Under the pieces are notes generated by a model. It did not search any database, had not been told where the DNA came from, and saw nothing but the letters and a program-made list of their open reading frames with translations. A stretch of 64,000 nucleotides of DNA from Dendronephthya gigantea (lineage: Eukaryota; Cnidaria; Anthozoa; Malacalcyonacea; Nephtheidae): the NCBI RefSeq assembly GCF_004324835.1, contig NW_021163043.1, positions 1,736,001 through 1,800,000 on the forward strand. The letters are read 5' to 3'. Of the stretch, positions 32,569-45,119 are shown piece after piece. Every line of letters starts with the position of its first letter. Position 1 is the stretch's first letter. Position numbers and translations under genes: made by a program.

Positions 32569-35500
32569 CTTGTACGCGGCTACAAACTGCCGTGTGGTTG
32601 GATTGTTATTCCATCCTCCGCATGCTCGCACAGCACCGAAGAACAACTCCAAGTGATCTTGGCTCATCTTGTACGTCAGAAGGTACTTCAGGACTGGTTT
32701 CTTCGTCATAACCAGATCGTCGACCAATCCCAAAACTGCTTTGATGCAAATAAGAAAACCAAGAAATCCAGTTTTCCTTTTCGACTTGAGAATCGATCTT
32801 CCATCAGGACCCTTTAGATTTCGGATGTACTCACTCGCCTGGTCCAGAAACTTCTTTGTGTACTGATAATTCGATCTCCTGATTGGCGCTTTGTAATTCT
32901 TCGCCAGCCGGTTTCTGGAATTCAGAACATCAAATAAGCGATCAAAAACACGAATAAACTTCACAGTCGGACCACATCCCTGAAATTGTGGCAATTTCAG
33001 CTTACCTTCGCAGTATTCTAAAGCATCAGCGACACTCGAACTGAGCGCCTGTGCTGCTAGGTTTACCTTCATCTTCTGTGGTTTCCATTTGATATGCCCT
33101 GCCCGAAGCTTATTAGCTAGATGTAAACCCTCTGATTCTTGCAACTGATGCAATTTCTCGATGAATTGCCACTGAATTGTGTTCCCTTCTTCATCCTTCA
33201 GAACTTGCCAGTCCGACATTGTGTTTCGCACCAACTTTATCATGTGGCAGGCATCCAGAAGCACATAGATCTTGGCCTCTGGGTCACACGGATGCGGAAA
33301 ATACGCCTGCAGGCTATCAGGTGTAAGAATTGCGCCGAGCTCCTTTAACATCGCCTGGTGGGTCGATGGACCGTCGCATGTGAAAGAAATCACCTTCACC
33401 CCGACTTCGTGCAATTTTCGAATGCATTCTTTAGTTAAGTTGGCCTTCTCTTCACCAGTGAGTCCATTTACTAGAAAATATCCACAGGGTATTTTCCAAC
33501 TTGAGTTTGCACATACAGCCATGTACACAAGAGCATCGGTTGCCTCAGGTAGAGAGTCGTCTTCAATGCCCGTTCCAAGGTCGACATACCCACGCATTCT
33601 TTGCCCATCCCACTCGACATGTTTTCGTATGGACATCTCATCCAAGGTGAGAGCGCAAACAACTTCTTCACCTTTTCTTTTTGCAGCGAGGACCTTAGCT
33701 TTCAAAGCTGTCAAGGCATCTTTCGTGAAACCGGGTTCACCATCCATCGAAGTATACCACGATCGGATCACAGATACGTGTGGCAGCCCGAGCTGAAAAC
33801 TCTTCCGAACATAATTATACGCCTTCGTGGAGTAAAACTTTAAGGTCAGAGCAAATGACCTTAGCTCGGGCGGATACGCCCCAGGATTTTTGTTTTTCTT
33901 TTGCGACACTAACCTCTTCATCAGTTCCTTTGGAACTCCGGAAAAGGTTGTTTCCAAAATCGCAGCGCAATCACTATTTATAAGATTACTCTGCCTTAGT
34001 TCACTTACCACTGACTCCAAAGTGCTAACCTTTCTCTTTAGCCTTTTTGTCTTTTGCTTTGATGCATTAAACTTTTTCTGCAATTTAGTCATTTTGTTTA
34101 CAAGATTGTCTACACGTTTCTTCATTCTACGAGGGGATTTACTGATATGGTAGGTGTGATCATGATTCACCTGACTCATGTGTATTCTTTTTGGAGTACT
34201 TACCCCATTAATAAGCATCTCATCAAAGTCTTCATCTGAAGGCTTTCTTTTTCTTCCATGTGCAATTACATCATCAGTATTAACCTCTTTTGTTATACCC
34301 TGTACACTTACATTACAAGAGCTTACCTTATCAGTGACACCCTGAACAACTACTTTACCAACACTCTCAGTTGTATCGCTTCTCTGCTGTCTACTATATG
34401 TTCAGCTACCTCTTCCATACTCACACAATCTCTGTCTGACATCCAACTTGCAATATCTTTCGATGCAACCTCCACACATTTCACACTTTGTGTTTCCTTG
34501 ACAGAAATGTTAAATTTATAATATTGATAACACAATGAAAATCATCTATGCCACAAGACATACAAGACAAAATGGTACTCATGCACTATCAAGTTATACA
34601 TTCCATAGTGACAACACTATATGCATTGCAGGTGACCAGAAAAAACTTATGTATGTTTGCAACTAAAAAGTGTGACAATTGTCATTGAGCTAAAATGTGT
34701 GACAATTTATTTTTAATGTTAATGAACTTTGCCTCACATAATGATCTTCACTATACAGTTGTTATTAACATGCAGCTCTTGGAGTGGAGTCTAATTAGAA
34801 AATTATAATCTTACTTGTTCACTAATTTAAAAGAGGTACAAACCTGAGACTTCTGAAATATTGTTGGGATAGCATATGGCAACAGCATTGTCCTTTGCCC
34901 AACTTTTTGCATCATGTCCACACTAAAATGTTCGGAACAGACACGACTTCCCTTATTTGGAGTAAACTCAATAGCAGCATTCTTGTTTATATTCTCCATC
35001 CATAAGGCATGTAACTCAGGACTCCTCTCAGCATCAGGAAAACTATATTTCAATGTTAAAGTAGTATGTTAATAAATACCTAGCACCATGCAATTAAAGG
35101 TTTTTTAATTCAAATTTTATAGTATGCATGTTAAATATATATTATTTATGTAGTATATCAAGTATGCATTTTGTACATGTTTTTGTAAATTTGATTTTAG
35201 AGCTATTGAATAAAAAATGATATCACACTGCATAAAAGCTTATTTATAATTGAGATAAATTAAACTTGCCGTCACGAAATACATTGAAAACGAAAAACAG
35301 TCAAAACACAATGATGTAATGCAAATTATCTCAAAAGTTAAAGAAATTCAACCCATAATTTATTACAGCTATTTCTGAGTGTACAAAAAATGACGCCATT
35401 GCCTTTTACGTGTGAAAAAATATCGTGTTTTTTTGCAATAAAAACTACAAAATAAAGAAATTGCATAAATATCTTACCGGTGGGAGGTAATATTCTCCTT

Positions 35501-35614
35501 TGAGAAGGAATTATGACAACCAAAAACGCAGCAAAACTTAGGCATTTTTTAAATTTAGTGAAAGGCGGGAAAGATGAATAAAAAAATATTCAAAAACTGA
35601 TAACAGTCAAAAAT

Positions 35615-35781
35615 CGGGAGGGTGATGGACACGTTTTTTACTTTGTATCGCGGTATGTCAGTGGTAATTACCATGGGCAAAGGGGACCATGTGGCGTCAG
35701 CAAAGCTCAAAATCCGCCATCTTTTCTGGTACGCTTTTTGGCAGCGAGCCGGTCCTCCAGGAATTATTATATAGCTCAGTG
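35615..35781 (-). repeat. Right terminal region of P-element 1
   Basis: About 165 bp from ATCGGGAGGGTGATGGACAC to the tip, nearly identical to 38791-38957 in P-element 2. The inner part (TGGTAATTACCATGGGCAAA) is also inverted at the left end near 21950. Confidence 0.85.
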
Positions 35782-35789
35782 GTCCCCAC

Positions 35790-36707
35790 TTTTTTACTCG
35801 CGCGCGCTAGTAAGCGTTTACACCCGATTCCCTTCTGGTAAGCTCCGAGCACATTTTTAATAAGAAAAAATGGAATTTTTGCCAGTAAAAATGCAATTTA
35901 AAAAAATTTAACCGCTTTGGCTGAAATGTTCCAAACGTTTTTTGTAGTGTAAGGTAAGAGCTAAAATATATTTTCTTTAGAAAGCCCAGGGATGATATGC
36001 TTGATGAAAATTTGATCAAAAAAGTTTGAAAAATGACTGAAAAAGTATGTAATCGAACGGCAACTCTGCTTGAGAAGTAAACTGAGATACATAATTATGA
36101 ATGTTTTCAGTGAATGTTTGTATCATCAAATGGTGCTAATTATTAAGAAACTGATATCCTCTGCGAGTTAAAGTTATATCACGCCTAAAACTCTGTTTTG
36201 TTTTGAAATGTTTTGCTATGTATTTTGTCGATATTTTAAAATTAAAACGCGAATTTAGAAGTATTCTTTGAAATTCGTCCTATATTGTTATCTCACAAAT
36301 ATGCAAACACTCTGCCTGCTAGTTGACAAACAGTAAAAAGCAGCTCTGAGTACGTTTTACTTTGGCAAACACAATTTGACAATTCGGGTAAAAATATGGC
36401 AGCCGACAAGGGTAATCAGAACTCACTTACAAAACAAGGATTTTAATATTGCTTTTAAAAACAGCACGATCATTTAAACCCAACAAAACAAACAACTCGC
36501 CGTTCATCTCCAAAATTTTAGTCCAAAAATGGATATAATCCGACCCAGTTAAAAAAAAATCAATTTTTCACCTATCGAACAGCGTTTTTTCTACACTTTT
36601 GTATTGAAATTTGGCCGAAAGACTGAAAGAGCTCACCAGAAGAGAATCGGGTGGTTGCGTGGCGCGTGGAAATGACGTGAAAATGACGTGAATATTAGGC
36701 AAAACTC
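35790..36707. other. Spacer between the two P-elements
   Basis: No supported gene. ACCCGATTCCCTTCTGGTAA (about 35821) and its inverted relative near 36638-36655 (CACCAGAAGAGAATCGGGTG) are the far sides of the two inverted insertion-target copies. Confidence 0.4.
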
Positions 36708-36715
36708 GGGGACAC

Positions 36716-38957
36716 CACTGAGCTATATAATAATTCCTGGAGGACCGGTTCGTCATTTTTCGGTAACTTCGCCGCCATCTTTTTGCACAAAAAAACATGG
36801 CGGATTTTGCCTTCTGCGCACTGCGCAGAAGTTTTGCTGACGCCATATGGTCCCCTTTGCCCAGGGTAATTACCACTGACCAGGCTCAAATCTGAGCCCG
36901 CTACGAGAGATGCTCCCCCCTGGTTTATCTAAACAACAGTATTTCCCCCCTGGTTTTTTATGAATATTTTTTTTGCCGTGAAACATGAATTGGAAACCTT
37001 GCTGTTTTGTATTTTTCGATTTATTTTTGTGCTACAAAGCGTTGCAATAAGGCGTTTATTTCAGTTCTATACAATCGTGGACGCTGTTTTGCGAATGCCA
37101 GAGAAAATATTAATATTAAAACGTAAAAAAAAATTGTGGACGAAGGATTTTTATATACGATTAGCTGACAGGTTATTTTATTTATTTATTTATTTTCATT
37201 ATTCATACATTTCTGTATAAAATTTTTGAAAATACTTGAATATTTTTCGAGTCTTGTCAGAAATTTGGATTATCTTTCGGATATCAATCGCCGACTAAAG
37301 GTTACCGGCAGAAAATATGTTGTTATGTGATGTTTTCCTTAGAACATCATGCTTATGCATATCAGCCCATAACTCAAGGAAAAAAAGGCCAAACCTCATG
37401 CAAGATGCTGGGCAGCTGATTATATAGTAATAGTACTTCAAGTCATTTGCATAGGATATTTTCATTCAGGTCATTATAGCTAGCCTAAGTTACCCCTATC
37501 TTACTGTATCCCAAGTAATGCATTTTCCAATCATAATCATATTCCAGATAATGCAAGGAAAGGCTATGGTAAATAACAAAAATTTATTATAGTACCAACT
37601 ACCAAGAAGAATATGGTACTAGTTTGTGCTATTAAACAAATGTCTCATGAATTCATGAAAATGCAACTGAGCCTATTCATTCCTCCATTAGTCTATAATC
37701 TATTAACCTTCAATTCCTGATTAGCCCCATGATAATATTCCTTTGAATGGTGGGGAGGGTAAAACTGTCCAGAAGTTGCTGCAAATTGAAAACAAACTGC
37801 TCAGTCAATGCATGTCTGTATAAATTTATTTTCCATTTAAATAACTATCTTAACTATGACTAACAAAGTCAACATGGTAAAATTAACAGTTTAATGTTCC
37901 AGTAATTTGCAAAAAAGCCATCCCCAAATTCAATAGCATCTTCATCCTAAAAAAGAGAGATCAGACCAAGTTTAACTGTACTCAATAAAGTACACCCAGA
38001 GGACAGAGCCAGAGGGGAATAAAAACCATTGCAAACTGATTAACAATCAAGCTTGTAGCTTGATCAACAAGGTGCAAGATGCCAAGAAGTCTATTAAGCC
38101 ATGATTATTGACTTTGCATTTGACAAGGCAAACAAGATAACATACTAGACTTTTAACAACCACTGTTGAAATCTGACAGTAAAATATTTTGTATCAGCAC
38201 TCACACAGTCATCATGTTTAATGTTTTAAATTCATCTAAAGGATCAATAGAGAGACTAATAGATTCACTGGGAGGATTGAATATTGATTCATCTTAATTG
38301 TTTGGCTGAAAATACTCATGAGTTGGCATTAAATATGAGTGAAAGCTCCAGTGCAAATGCCATAAGAGTTCTATTCAAAAGCCAAAACTGGCAAGACATA
38401 GCCAAAACTCAAAATCAGTTATTGATCCTTTTTCATAAAGTATAGTTTTTCATAGCGTAACTAAGTCATGTACCATTGATCAAAAAGGCTGCACTCTGCA
38501 GCATATTTGCCGTTTTTAACATTAATTTCAAAAGAAATAAACTGCAACAGACGCTTTGGTAGTTGTCTATACCAAAGGCGAAAAACGAAAATGTTGTGAA
38601 AACCGGCTTACCTGAGGTAAAAATTGATATCCCGATAGGTGAATTAGGCCATTCACAGCATCATATGTAGAGCGAAAAATCACTTCTCCATTTAACTTGT
38701 TGAACAGGGAAAAAGAGTCTTTTTAGATGAAACGCGGAGAAAATATATGCCGAAAACAATACCGAAAACCAAAAATATTTTCATAAAAATCGGGAGGGTG
38801 ATGGACACGTTTTTGACTTTGTATCGCGGTATGTCAGTGGTAATTACCATGGGCAAAGGGGACCATGTGGCGTCAGCAAAGCTGAAAATCCGCCATCTTT
38901 TTCGTTACACTTTTTGGTGGCGAGCCGGTCCTCCAGGAATTATTATATAGCTCAGTG
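36716..38957. mobile_element. Non-autonomous P-like element, 2,242 bp
   Basis: Same termini as P-element 1 (CACTGAGCTATATAATAATT at both ends) and shared end regions of roughly 200 bp left and 165 bp right. Flanked by the 8-bp duplication GGGGACAC (36708-36715, 38958-38965). The ~1.8-kb interior (36960-38790) is unrelated to the P transposase. Its longest open frame (36960-37220) has a basic KRKKKLWTKDFY patch but no domain I can name. It must be mobilised in trans by a P transposase. Confidence 0.88.
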
Positions 38958-38965
38958 GGGGACAC

Positions 38966-39084
38966 TCGTTTCAACATTAAATCGGAAGAGTCGACTCTCT
39001 GTCCATCTCTTCTCTGTGTCTTTGACGTTCGCGTCCTCGAGCTAAATCTGCCTAATGTTTCCTTCGGTCGCAGTAAATAAGTGT
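38966..39084. repeat. Dispersed repeat, right copy (inverted)
   Basis: Reverse-complement relative of 21521-21807, sharing GAGTCGACTCTCTGTCCATC, GACGTTCGCGTCCTCGAGCT and GGTCGCAGTAAATAAG, without the two foldback inserts found in the left copy. Confidence 0.6.
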
Positions 39085-39089
39085 TAATT

Positions 39090-41300
39090 CTTCCTTTGTG
39101 ACCTCACCCAGATCCTGCTTCTCTTTGAGTCTTTGTATTTCTTCAAAGTCTGTGTTCGTTATTTGTCAAAATGATCGTATTCTTGGACTAGAAGCTCCCA
39201 AAGTGACTTGATTCGTCGTGGATGATCAATTAATTCATTGGGGAAGTGTTGACTTAGTGTTTGAGCAAAACTAGAGTTGTTTTAACAAGCTTTATCGAGG
39301 CAGACAAGCCCAAAGACAAAGGCATACGGCTTCGGACCAGTCGTGATTGCCGAAGGTAATCAAGGTATGTTTTCTCTCATATTGCGATATACGAATGCGT
39401 CTTTGTCTATTTTGCTATAAATAACAATGTTTTGACGGGATGGTTTGGTTTATATTTGTGTTTCACGTAGTATATTGCACATTGTTGCTTATATATACAT
39501 TGCTTTTATAATAATACTAATAGTCAACAGAAATATTCACATCTGATTTTGGCATTTTGCTGGGTAGGGAAAGAATTTATTTTTCAACGTTTCGCCGTTA
39601 ATATCGTATGCAAAGTAATACAGCAGTGACAGTCAGGGCTATAGTTTTATTTCATCAGTTCTGCTATAAAGTGGTCATTATTAAAACACATCTAATTTTC
39701 AATTTATACAGTGCTCCCCTAGTTTTAATACAGGAAATCAATTTTAAAACATTCACTAATTCATTTAGCCCCAGAGACCAGAAATATCTTTCAGGCAGAA
39801 TATCATCATTTGATTCATTTCTTACATGTCCATTTTAAACATTTTATTCCACCTGCTGAGATAAAATTATCAGAGTTATCACAAATCAATTAGTTTAGTA
39901 AGTTCAACTTCGAATGAAATCAGCCATTGTTAGGGAAATTGTTAGGAAACAGATTTGGTTGAAACCATCATGGAACTGGATAATTATCACATAACCAGTA
40001 AATCGTTAGATGAGAATTTTATTAGAATCTGTTTGCCCATCCAAGAGGGTGAAATTCCTCCATAGTCAAGCTGTTATTTTTTGTCCTTTCTTGTCCTAAA
40101 AATCTAATCCATGCCAAATATGCATGTGTATGGCAGGGAAACTCCCCAGTTGGTGCAAAGAGGAAAATGTTTTCCCAAATGGGTTTCCCCTCAGAAGCAA
40201 CCTTCAAATCACAGAATAAAGATCAAATTTTATAATATTTTTCATGACACATTATTCATACTGTTGTCTCATTTGAAAAGATTTATAGGTTAAAACTCAC
40301 TTGATCACACAGGTCAAACAATATATGTTATATCAATTGGGCGAAATCAAACACAATCCAATGGAGATTTTTCACAATATATTGTAAATTCTAAATTGAT
40401 TGGATTGTGATTAGATTACAGTTAAACTATTATAGAAACAAACTTAAACACAACTCACAGTACCTGAAGAGTGGATCTCCACTGATTGTCAAACTATCGT
40501 TCCCTCTCGCACATTTGTCTCACAATGGACCTGATATTCTTATGTTCTCTGTTTACACTAACACCTAATCACTAATTCAATCACATCTCATGTAAATCAA
40601 ATAGGATCATGCTAAATTTATTTAAACTATGAAATAATTAATAACCAAAATAATCTAATAGTAATAACTGAAAAAATCAAACCATAAACTGTAAACTGTC
40701 TGATCCAGAGGTGATGAAATTAAAAGTCTCATAACACTCTGATTTTCTAACAGTGTTATTCAGACATTATTCATAAAACTTCCTAATGTTTCTTGCATGT
40801 GCATGAGAACTAACATACTACTGTATTTGCAAAATAATTCGTGTGACAAGGTGCTGCACTTGCATGCAACTTCAAGCTTGTCAGGGAAAACTTTTTTGAA
40901 CATTAATATTAAAAAAGTTACTGTAAATGATCTGTATATGTTCACTGGTTGACTGACTGGAAGGTTTATCAGGTCAGGTTGATTGGCATGTATTCAACTT
41001 TTCAATGCATTATTCACCACATGAAAAAGAGTTGGGCATTTCACATAATGGCATCAAATGTGGTATAACAACTGCCTAAAATAGACAAAACACTTCTCAA
41101 CGCTTCGACCTGAGGGCCTTCGTCTGAAAAGTTAGAATGAAATAAATAGGGGAGAATACATGTTTTGTATGGGGCAAAACAAGTAATAAAAATGGGCCAG
41201 TTAGAAAACAAAAAATCAAAACAACGCCTGACTCTAGGCACTGTGAGAAGCCTGATCAGCAACAAAAACATATTACAACCATTGACATATATAATTATAT
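39090..41300. other. Gene-free spacer
   Basis: No gene that I can support. A possible decayed coding remnant on the minus strand at about 39160-39260 (LSQHFPNELIDHPRRIKSLW) has a stop soon after and no recognised family. Confidence 0.35.
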
Positions 41301-41302
41301 TA

Positions 41303-41306
<4 letters not shown>

Positions 41307-41345
<39 letters not shown>

Positions 41346-41510
41346 CCATTTGCAAAAGCGTTGGCCGCAGATAGATAGATAGATACTCGAAATCTAATTA
41401 GAATTGCATATGTTGTGTAATATGATTGAAATCCCATGCAAATGTAATCATATGCAATTCTAATTAGACTTCGAGTATCTATCTATCTGCGGCCAACGTT
41501 TTTGCAAATG

Positions 41511-41565
<55 letters not shown>

Positions 41566-41820
41566 AACACAAAGTCTACTTAGAATCAAAGTATATTTGA
41601 ATATAAATATTAAGGCTTATATATCAAATTTTCGATTGTACTCTACAACCTTCATCAGAACAGGGTCTTAGTTCTGATGAAGGTTGTGGAATACAATCGA
41701 AAATTTAATATATAAGCTTTAATATTTATGTTCAAATATACTTTGATTCGTAGTAGACTTTGTGATTGATATCTATGTCATCTACTGAGCAGATCTTGGA
41801 CATTTATATATACACATATA

Positions 41821-41900
<80 letters not shown>
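41307..41900. repeat. (TA)n tracts separating two long hairpins
   Basis: Three TA runs (about 41308-41341, 41514-41562, 41816-41900) alternate with two palindromes. Hairpin 1 (41342-41513) has arms ACCCATTTGCAAAAGCGTTG / CAACGTTTTTGCAAATGGGT and ATAGATACTCGAA / TTCGAGTATCTAT. Hairpin 2 (about 41567-41765) has arms ACAAAGTCTACTTAGAATCA / TGATTCGTAGTAGACTTTGT and AATTTTCGATTGTA / TACAATCGAAAATT. They look like foldback MITEs that target TA microsatellites. Confidence 0.75.
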
Positions 41901-41904
<4 letters not shown>

Positions 41905-42179
41905 TAAAGATTTGTAATCCAGGCATATTTGTTTGTCAATGAATGTACTCGGTACGAAAGCAGCTCTTGTACACGCGCTTTTTGCCACATAAATATTTTC
42001 CAGAATATTTTCCCATTTTCGATGCACTTAAGTAAGGCGTGATTTTGTTTATGTTCGACATATTCGTCTACATATGGTTTTGCCCATGTAGATTATCACA
42101 TTCTAAATTTTGAACTAGTACGTTTGTTATTATAAATGATTTATCAACAACACGGTAGAGTAGACATGGTTGGTTGTAT

Positions 42180-42270
42180 GTGCATGTAGGTGCGGAACAG
42201 CGCTGTGGCGTCGTATTGAATAAACTTGCATTATTAAATGCCTGGGACTGCACAGCGCTTCGTCGCGTGG
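42180..42270. repeat. Solo CACAGCGCT-type motifs
   Basis: GGAACAGCGCTGTGGCGTCG (42192) and GCACAGCGCTTCGTCGCG (42249) resemble the CACAG..CT..GCGTCA block of the promoter modules at 205-2200. No gene is associated with them here. Confidence 0.35.
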
Positions 42271-42677
42271 TGCAGTTGTGTATTTTTTACAATGAAATGA
42301 ATAATATGAAAATGAAAATGAAAATGACGCCCTAAATAAACAAATTCCATAACTACATGTCACTCACACGACATTCTAAGGTGCGTGGCAGTTTTAAATT
42401 AATTATGATTTTTGGCACTTCACTCGATGCAGGTAAATTCTAGAGGTTTTAAAGGGTCTTAATTTCGAGTGGAATTATACACACTTAAATTCAAGCCAGG
42501 AACAGTTGATGGAAAAATTAGTCAACTATCAGTCCTCCGGTAGGAATCGAAATGCTCAAGAGAAAATTAAATTTGAAAATTAAACGAGACTTATCTGTAA
42601 GTTGAAGTTTGATTTGAATTATATAACGTCATCAGTTTTGAACGTAGGAGTAACATGAGAAGCACGCGCTCACTTTC

Positions 42678-44741
42678 CTAGCCAGATTGGCCGGGCAATT
42701 TCAACAGGTTTCTCCCCGGACCCACGCGTGCTGGAGGTTGTCGGTACATTTGCATGGCTTTGGCGTACCAGGGTTGTGTTGGGCAGTCTGGCACTATCAC
42801 TACCCCCTTCCCTCCTTCTTCCTGGATTTTTTGCAGTAATGCGGCTATGACACTAAATGGAGGGAAGGCGTAGAACTGGAATTTAGCCGGGTTAAGTGTG
42901 AATGCATCAACTGCGATTGCACCTGGGTCAGGTTGGTATGACACATTAGGTAGGAAATTGAGTATTAAGGCGTTATGCAAAAATATCAATGTTTGGTTGG
43001 AATCCAAGTGGGGGAAAACACCCTTAAAGGATTGAGCTGTAAATCATCCATTCAGCGTGAGTGCAAGTGCTGCGTGATTCAGAGTCGGCTATAGTATTGT
43101 CAACTCCTGGTATATGAGCAGCAGTTAGCCAAATTGTTCGGCCGATACACCATTCCCAGATACGTTTACCCTGAGTGTTGCAATTTGGGGAGTGACTAGT
43201 ACCCATATGGTTAATTACTGCGATTGTGGTCGTGTTATCAAGGTAGACACGAATATGGGTATTGGTTAAGGATTTACAATAAGTCTTTAGTCCTAAGAAC
43301 AACGCTAGTAACTCCAAATAGTTAATGTGGCATAATTTTTCGACATCCGACCAAAATCCCCCGGTGCGATTGCCCTCGTAGACCGCTCCCCAGCCAGTGA
43401 GGGAGGCATCTGTTGTGAGCACATGGGACGATTTACCTCGCGAAATAACATTTTTTTACTCAGCTATATTGTCGCCCCACCACTGAAGTTCAAGTTTTGA
43501 GTCTTCAGATAAGGACATGTGTGCGTCAAAGTTTCCCCTACATGATTTGAGGGCTTCAGTTTTGTTACGTTCTAGAGCTCTATAATATAAAGGCCCATGC
43601 GCTACCCCCGTGAATGATGAAATGATCTTACCAATAACTTGCGCAACCTCTCGAATAGTAGGCCTATGTTTTGATAGTAAAGACACGCATGGTTGTCGTA
43701 AGGCTAATTTTTTCTCTGATGTTGGGGTTATTGCATGTCGACAGAATTAATTTCCAGGTCGACGAATTGTAAAAAGGTATCGATAACATTAGATACACAT
43801 TGTTCAAAGGTGTTACCTGGAAGGAAAAGATCGTCGATATAAGGAGGGCAGTCAAAAGGGGTTTTAGTAATTTTGTGAATGTCCGTGGGCAACTTGACAA
43901 CCCGTTTGGCAAACAAGTGAATTGATATAGAACTCCTTGCCAAACAAAGCGAAGGTATTTGCGATCAGGATGATTGATGGAGAGCGAATAATATGCGTTT
44001 TTAAGGTCGAGCGAAGCCATGAAGCAACCTTGTTCTATCAGTTTCAGCATAGAGTGTAGGGTATCCATTTTTTAAATGATGATAAGAAACAAATTGATTT
44101 AGGCCTTTAAGGTTTAATGTTAGCCTGTGGCTGCCATCTTTTTTCGGTGTTATAAAAATATTGGACACGACCCCGCCTGGAGTGTGTGCGGTGACCTCAA
44201 TAATACCTTTGGCGAGCATTTTTGCAATTTTCTGTTCTATAACATCCGATTCCTGGATCGAATATGGCATTTTAGGACATGTGCGTGTTATTGTGAGAGT
44301 ATCAAATTGATAATGGCGCCTGTCACAGTGTTCAAGATTTCTGGCTCAGAAGTTAACTTTTTTAAGGCTGGAATAGAGTTTTTTAAATTACCAGCCTAAA
44401 AAGTGTCGCCTCGAAGTCGTAAGACTGTCGAAAAGTTGTTAAACGGTCAAAAATAAGCAAAAATTTTAATTTAATCTGTTTGAGAGTACTCAAGATTTCC
44501 TGCCAGGTTTGTTTTTGAACATCGGTTTTTTCTGGCCCTTCGCCAAAAAATGAGGCCTGTTGTCAGCCCGATAGTCAGAATTGTTGTTTCTCGGTGGACG
44601 AGAATTAGTGAAACGATTATCAGGTTTATATGTTGGACGGTTGGTCCGGGCTTGTCTATTTCGGCTAGCGCCAAGGGTTAGGCTTATGTTACTCGTTTCT
44701 CTCCCTTTAATCTCTCCCTTGTTTAGCCAAATCATCACCAA
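42678..44741 (-). pseudogene. DIRS-like retroelement fragment (copy B)
   Basis: Minus-strand order from the right: Asn/Arg-rich gag-like tail (44490-44741), reverse transcriptase (44001-44270, GVVSNIFITPKKDGSHRL; 43664-44068, ASLDLKNAYYSLSINHP), YIDD box (PPYIDDLFLPGN, 43728-43943), RNase H (43024-43422, DASLTGWGAVYEGN; LDNTTTIAVINHMG), and a C-terminal part (42678-43007, YQPDPGAIAVDAFTLN; YAFPPFSVIAALLQKI). Several frame changes make it non-functional. It is longer than the copy at 4732-6430 and lies at the same relative place upstream of the NACHT gene. Confidence 0.78.
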
Positions 44742-45119
44742 AGATGGCCTGTTCTGTTAGGCAGTCAACATGATCAGGTTGACCTAAAGTCACGGGGTTT
44801 TCGAAAGATTGAGTATCACTGTTGGTCGGATTCATGACAATATTTTGTGTTATCCGACTTATCCCGCGAAAAGCTAAATTGTGAAATAAAGCCTTAAAAG
44901 GACTAACTAATAAACCTTTACCAAATTACTCTAAGAACCAAGCGATATAAGTCTTGCTAGAAGAGTAAGCTTGAATGATGCGAAGAAATTTGATGTTGCG
45001 GCTAAGAAAGCGTGTGTACAATGGCTAGGAAAGCGAGCGCGTGCTTCTCATGGTACTCCGTAGTGACGTAGACTGATGACGTATATAATTGCTTTTGAAA
45101 TGAATAAGACGTCTCCAGA

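Larger units (their letters stand above)
25193..35545 (-). pseudogene. P-element/THAP9-like transposase, split by a transposon
   Basis: Exons on the minus strand: 35545-35478 (MPKFCCVFGCHNSFSKEN), 35042-34844, then 34496-32569 continuing at 25918-25193 past the insertion. Exons 1-2 give a THAP zinc-finger DNA-binding domain (CCVFGC .. RVCSEHF .. LLPYAIPTIF). Exon 3 has a leucine-zipper-like coiled coil (NLVNKMTKLQKKFNASKQ), then the RNase H-like catalytic region with ALTLDEMSIRK, ISFTCDGPSTH and the conserved C-terminal QDHLELFFGAVRACGGWNNN. The frame runs to ..FVAAYK, is broken by the nested element, and resumes QLLMRHNIKGGHGN. A separate one-base frameshift near 34385 lies in the linker after the THAP domain. 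Confidence 0.9.
21816..35781 (-). mobile_element. P-element (THAP9-type) DNA transposon, interrupted
   Basis: Termini CACTGAGCTATATAATAATT (left) and the exact reverse complement (right), identical for about 37 bp and then imperfect for ~150 bp. Flanked by the 8-bp duplication GTCCCCAC. Total 13,966 bp, or about 7.3 kb after removing the nested 6,650-bp transposon and its duplicated target. It encodes a THAP-domain transposase on the minus strand. Its termini are shared with the element at 36716-38957. Confidence 0.92.

Noticed and set aside
39160-39260. Minus-strand peptide LSQHFPNELIDHPRRIKSLW
   Set aside because: Short, followed by a stop, no family recognised and no supporting splice sites; noted only as a possible relic.
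41782-42027. Ile/Tyr-repeat open frame
   Set aside because: Translation of a (TA)n microsatellite.
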